NCBI GenBank assembly: GCA_002309425.1
Contig: DBXD01000083.1
Span: forward strand, 1,501-8,696
DNA length: 7,196 bases
Direction: 5' to 3'
From: Cyanobacteria bacterium UBA1221
GTDB taxonomy: Bacteria > Cyanobacteriota > Vampirovibrionia > Gastranaerophilales > Gastranaerophilaceae
The translations under genes were made by a program, and so were the position numbers. Shown here in pieces: positions 5,086 to 7,196 of the stretch; within the stretch, counting starts at the first letter, position 1, and every line of letters starts with the position of its first letter. The notes under the pieces were generated by a model. The model saw only the letters and a program-made list of their open reading frames with translations. It was not told the origin of the DNA and searched no databases.

Positions 5086-5406
5086 TTAATCACCATCTAC
5101 AAACGGATAAATATAATCTTTGCATTGCCAACACCTGCAAAAGCGAAAATCTTCGCAATTCACATATTTGTAATAACTGCAATCTATATATTCTCTGTTT
5201 GTGATATGCGGATAATAACGCCAATAAGGACTTGGTCTCCGTTTATCTGCTCTCCACAACATAACTTTCAAATTGCTGTCGTGAGTTTTTTGACCTTTTG
5301 CAGGCTGTACGAACCAAGTATCTGCACCTTTAAGAGGTGGCAGTTCTTCCGTTGAATATGCCGGCATTATTAAAAACAAACCAAAAATTAATAATAACTT
5401 TTTCAT
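5086..5406 (-). CDS. Small secreted cysteine-rich protein, 106 aa
   Basis: The product opens with a classic type I signal peptide, MKKLLLIFGLFLIMPAYS, with a plausible cut after AYS (residue 18). The mature part of about 88 residues is rich in Trp, Tyr and Arg (DTWFV, VMLWRADKR, SPYWRYYPH) and ends with five closely spaced cysteines: DC, NC and then FCRCWQC. The CRCWQC cluster could bind metal or form disulfides in the periplasm or outside the cell. I recognise no family. I chose the ATG at 5406 because it begins the signal peptide and overlaps the upstream stop by one base (TGATG), implying coupled translation. An ATG four codons earlier would add MDYL and weaken the signal peptide. Confidence 0.78.
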   Translation of the reverse strand: MKKLLLIFGLFLIMPAYSTEELPPLKGADTWFVQPAKGQKTHDSNLKVMLWRADKRRPSPYWRYYPHITNREYIDCSYYKYVNCEDFRFCRCWQCKDYIYPFVDGD

Positions 5407-6089
5407 CAGATAATCCAATCGCTCGGTATATAGGCATCTATTGTTCCAAAGAATATCGGGATATTAAAAAGTTCTGACCAATCTTTTGCTGCGTGCATAT
5501 GTTCTGCATCCAAACCCAAGTCATCTACCATCAGAAAAACTGCCGCTTTCTTTCCTGTTTTTCGTGCTTTAATTGGTGCTTTGATTACACCGTAACTCCA
5601 ATCTCTTGCCCGTACAAAACTTATTGCGTAATGTTCTGACTGACAATCAACCCCATTTACCCCTTTATCGCCGGAACACCACACATCTATATATTCTTCT
5701 TTTGTATAAGGTTTTGCCCGTCTGTTTGAATAATGACAATTGTAATTTGAAATCCATGGTGTCATTGCAGGGTGTCTTCGCATACCGAGTTTATTGATAT
5801 CATAGTATCGGTCAAAAGGAACGACAGTTCTTGTCGGGTGAGGATCTTTTGGAATCTTATCCTCGTTCGGAGGGGGAATCCTTGAATATTCCGGCACCTG
5901 ACCTCTGCCGTCAACATAGTATCCGCGTTCTCGGTCAACTTTTACTACCTGACTCCCTGCGGGATTTGTAACCGTGTTTTCGGGATTCGGTGCAAGATAA
6001 TAATGGTCATACAGTCCGAATTCTTTTGCAAAAACTGTTGTTACTAAAAGCGAAGCGCATAATATTGATAAGGATAGTTTTTTAATCAT
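5406..6089 (-). CDS. Secreted protein of unknown function, 227 aa
   Basis: A type I signal peptide (MIKKLSLSILCASLLVTTVFA, probable cut after residue 21) precedes a mature protein of about 206 residues. The first third is Pro/Tyr-rich and low in hydrophobics (YDHYYLAPNPENTVTNP, GYYVDGRGQVPEYSR), like an extended linker. From about 110 it looks folded, with three cysteines (NYNCHYS, DVWCSGD, GVDCQSE) and a hydrophobic core strand, KKAAVFLMVDDLGLDAEHMHAAKDW. MVDDLG is reminiscent of an acidic active-site turn, but I cannot tie it to an enzyme family. It starts two bases after the TPR gene stop, with AAAGGA upstream, and overlaps the next gene by one base, so all three are probably made together and the two exported ones may act as partners. 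Confidence 0.8.
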   Translation of the reverse strand: MIKKLSLSILCASLLVTTVFAKEFGLYDHYYLAPNPENTVTNPAGSQVVKVDRERGYYVDGRGQVPEYSRIPPPNEDKIPKDPHPTRTVVPFDRYYDINKLGMRRHPAMTPWISNYNCHYSNRRAKPYTKEEYIDVWCSGDKGVNGVDCQSEHYAISFVRARDWSYGVIKAPIKARKTGKKAAVFLMVDDLGLDAEHMHAAKDWSELFNIPIFFGTIDAYIPSDWII

Positions 6090-6091
6090 TT

Positions 6092-7196
6092 TTAGTCCTT
6101 TATTTTCGCCAGACCGATTGGCACATTTTTATTATCTTTTTTCTTTATAAACATTTTTATAAGTTTAGGGATTCTGTATTCTGACTCAGATTCTATATTC
6201 GGATTTAACTCCAATGATTTTTTAAAATCTTTGTATGACAGAACGAAATTTTTCAGTTTATAGTTTGTCAAACCTCTGTAATAATAAATTTCATCGGTTT
6301 CTTTAATTGCGATACCCTTTGTAAAATCATTCAGGGCATTGTTTAAATCCCCGAGTTCATAATTGGCAGCCCCTCTTATGCAATAAAGAAAGTCATCTCC
6401 GACACCTTCATTCATGCTCAGGTATGTATCAAATCCTTCAATTGCCCCGTCATAATCATCGGTATTAAATTTGCAATATGCCCTGGTTAAGTGCCATTCT
6501 TTGTTTTCAGGCTCCATTTCAATTAATGTTTCACAGTCTTTTAACGCATTTTCATATTGGTTTAAATAGTTATATCTTTGTGCCCTTAAACGGAAATAAT
6601 CCGTATCTTCAGGGCTTAAAGCAATGGCTTTATCCAGATCTTTTATATCGTCTTTTGCCTGTTCATTATTAAAGATTATGCATGACGACTTTTCATTTTC
6701 TATAAATTTTCCTGCCGCCAGGTTTTCAAGATCATTCTGCCTTTTAAGTATTTCTGCTCTTGCAACAACTCTGTTATAATAGTTTTCTGCACAAGGATTT
6801 ACTTTTATTGCTTTATTAAAATATTTCATTGAGTCTTTTCTTCCCAATTCTATTCCCGTTTTGCCGAGTTCTGTCATAGCCCTGTCACTGTCCGGATATA
6901 ATTCTAATATTTTTTTGAAATCGTTTTCCGCATCTTCAAGCCGTTCGAGGGTTTTATATAAAATTCCTCTGCGGGCACGTGCTCTTGCGCTTTCCGGCTC
7001 AATTTCAATTGCTTTGTTGAAATCCGACATTGCCTGGTCATACTCTTCCAACTCCATATAACAATCGCCGCGGTCAATATATTTATTTTCCGTAGGTCTC
7101 AGGTCAATTCCCTTTGTTATGTCAATTACGGCATCTTTGTATCTTCCCGCCCAATACTCAAAACGGCCTTTATCGTAATAGTAAAGAGAAGTTCTC
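6092..7196 (-). CDS. TPR-repeat protein (N-terminus beyond window), at least 367 aa
   Basis: The reading frame is open to the right edge of the window, and TPR-like sequence continues upstream of the first in-window ATG (7057), for example RFEYWAGRYKDAVIDITKGIDLRPTE. This is therefore a partial gene whose start is not visible. About eight to nine tetratricopeptide units can be followed, with the usual signs: paired helices, small residues at the helix contacts, and a P near each repeat end (AIEIEPESARARAR, LELYPDSDRA, IALSPEDTDY, SLELNPNIE). One unit is disrupted by an insert rich in N, K and E (about 121-155 of the visible part). TPR arrays are protein-binding scaffolds. Its location in the cell is unknown because the N-terminus is missing. 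The stop is two bases before the start of the secreted-protein gene, indicating one operon. Confidence 0.88.
   Translation of the reverse strand, partial: RTSLYYYDKGRFEYWAGRYKDAVIDITKGIDLRPTENKYIDRGDCYMELEEYDQAMSDFNKAIEIEPESARARARRGILYKTLERLEDAENDFKKILELYPDSDRAMTELGKTGIELGRKDSMKYFNKAIKVNPCAENYYNRVVARAEILKRQNDLENLAAGKFIENEKSSCIIFNNEQAKDDIKDLDKAIALSPEDTDYFRLRAQRYNYLNQYENALKDCETLIEMEPENKEWHLTRAYCKFNTDDYDGAIEGFDTYLSMNEGVGDDFLYCIRGAANYELGDLNNALNDFTKGIAIKETDEIYYYRGLTNYKLKNFVLSYKDFKKSLELNPNIESESEYRIPKLIKMFIKKKDNKNVPIGLAKIKD

Noticed and set aside
5412..5421. Third partial copy of the 20-bp repeat (AATCCAATCG)
   Set aside because: Only ten bases match (3951-3960 versus 5412-5421), and they lie within the end of a coding region where the match is explained by codons. 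Chance is sufficient.
6092..7057. Complete TPR gene starting at ATG 7057
   Set aside because: The frame stays open to the window edge and TPR sequence continues upstream of this ATG, so the gene is partial.

Overview
The window is AT-rich DNA, and every convincing gene reads on the minus strand. Clear Shine-Dalgarno sequences (AAGGAG, AAAGGA, AAGGGG), two type I signal peptides on small secreted proteins and a long TPR protein point to a low-GC bacterium with an export pathway. A gut-associated Gram-negative-like lineage (low-GC gut proteobacteria, Gastranaerophilales or similar) is my guess. No marker gene settles the taxonomy.

Region A (1-3972) looks like an accessory island. It holds a 756-residue protein with a C-terminal Mrr-type endonuclease domain, a 169-residue single-pass membrane protein only 17 bp downstream of it in the same operon, and a separate 70-residue helical protein. 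The same 20-bp sequence, TCCAATCGATTTTCGCATAT, occurs at the first base of the window (1-20) and at 3953-3972, so the three genes lie between two direct repeats. The right side of the segment also carries a tRNA 3' remnant (T-arm and acceptor strand, 3850-3874) with no 5' half, which is the usual scar of integration into a tRNA gene. The 353-bp left non-coding stretch is full of short direct repeats that could be recombinase or regulator sites. No integrase or transposase is visible.

Region B (3988-5012) is a tight run of three small genes with strong ribosome binding sites: a 118-residue acidic protein, a 65-residue beta-rich protein and a 137-residue coiled-coil protein. I cannot assign a function to any of them. 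A candidate promoter with a perfect TTGACA -35 lies inside an inverted repeat just upstream.

Region C (5086-7196) is a three-gene operon: a TPR-repeat protein cut off by the right edge of the window, then two small predicted secreted, cysteine-containing proteins. The first gap is 2 bp and the second junction is a 1-bp TGATG overlap, so translation is probably coupled. The set looks like a scaffold plus exported partners, but the exported proteins match no family I know.

The best candidate for something new is the possible defence cassette in region A: a coiled-coil Mrr-type nuclease with a hydrophobic N-terminus, linked to a membrane-anchored partner, on a segment flanked by direct repeats.
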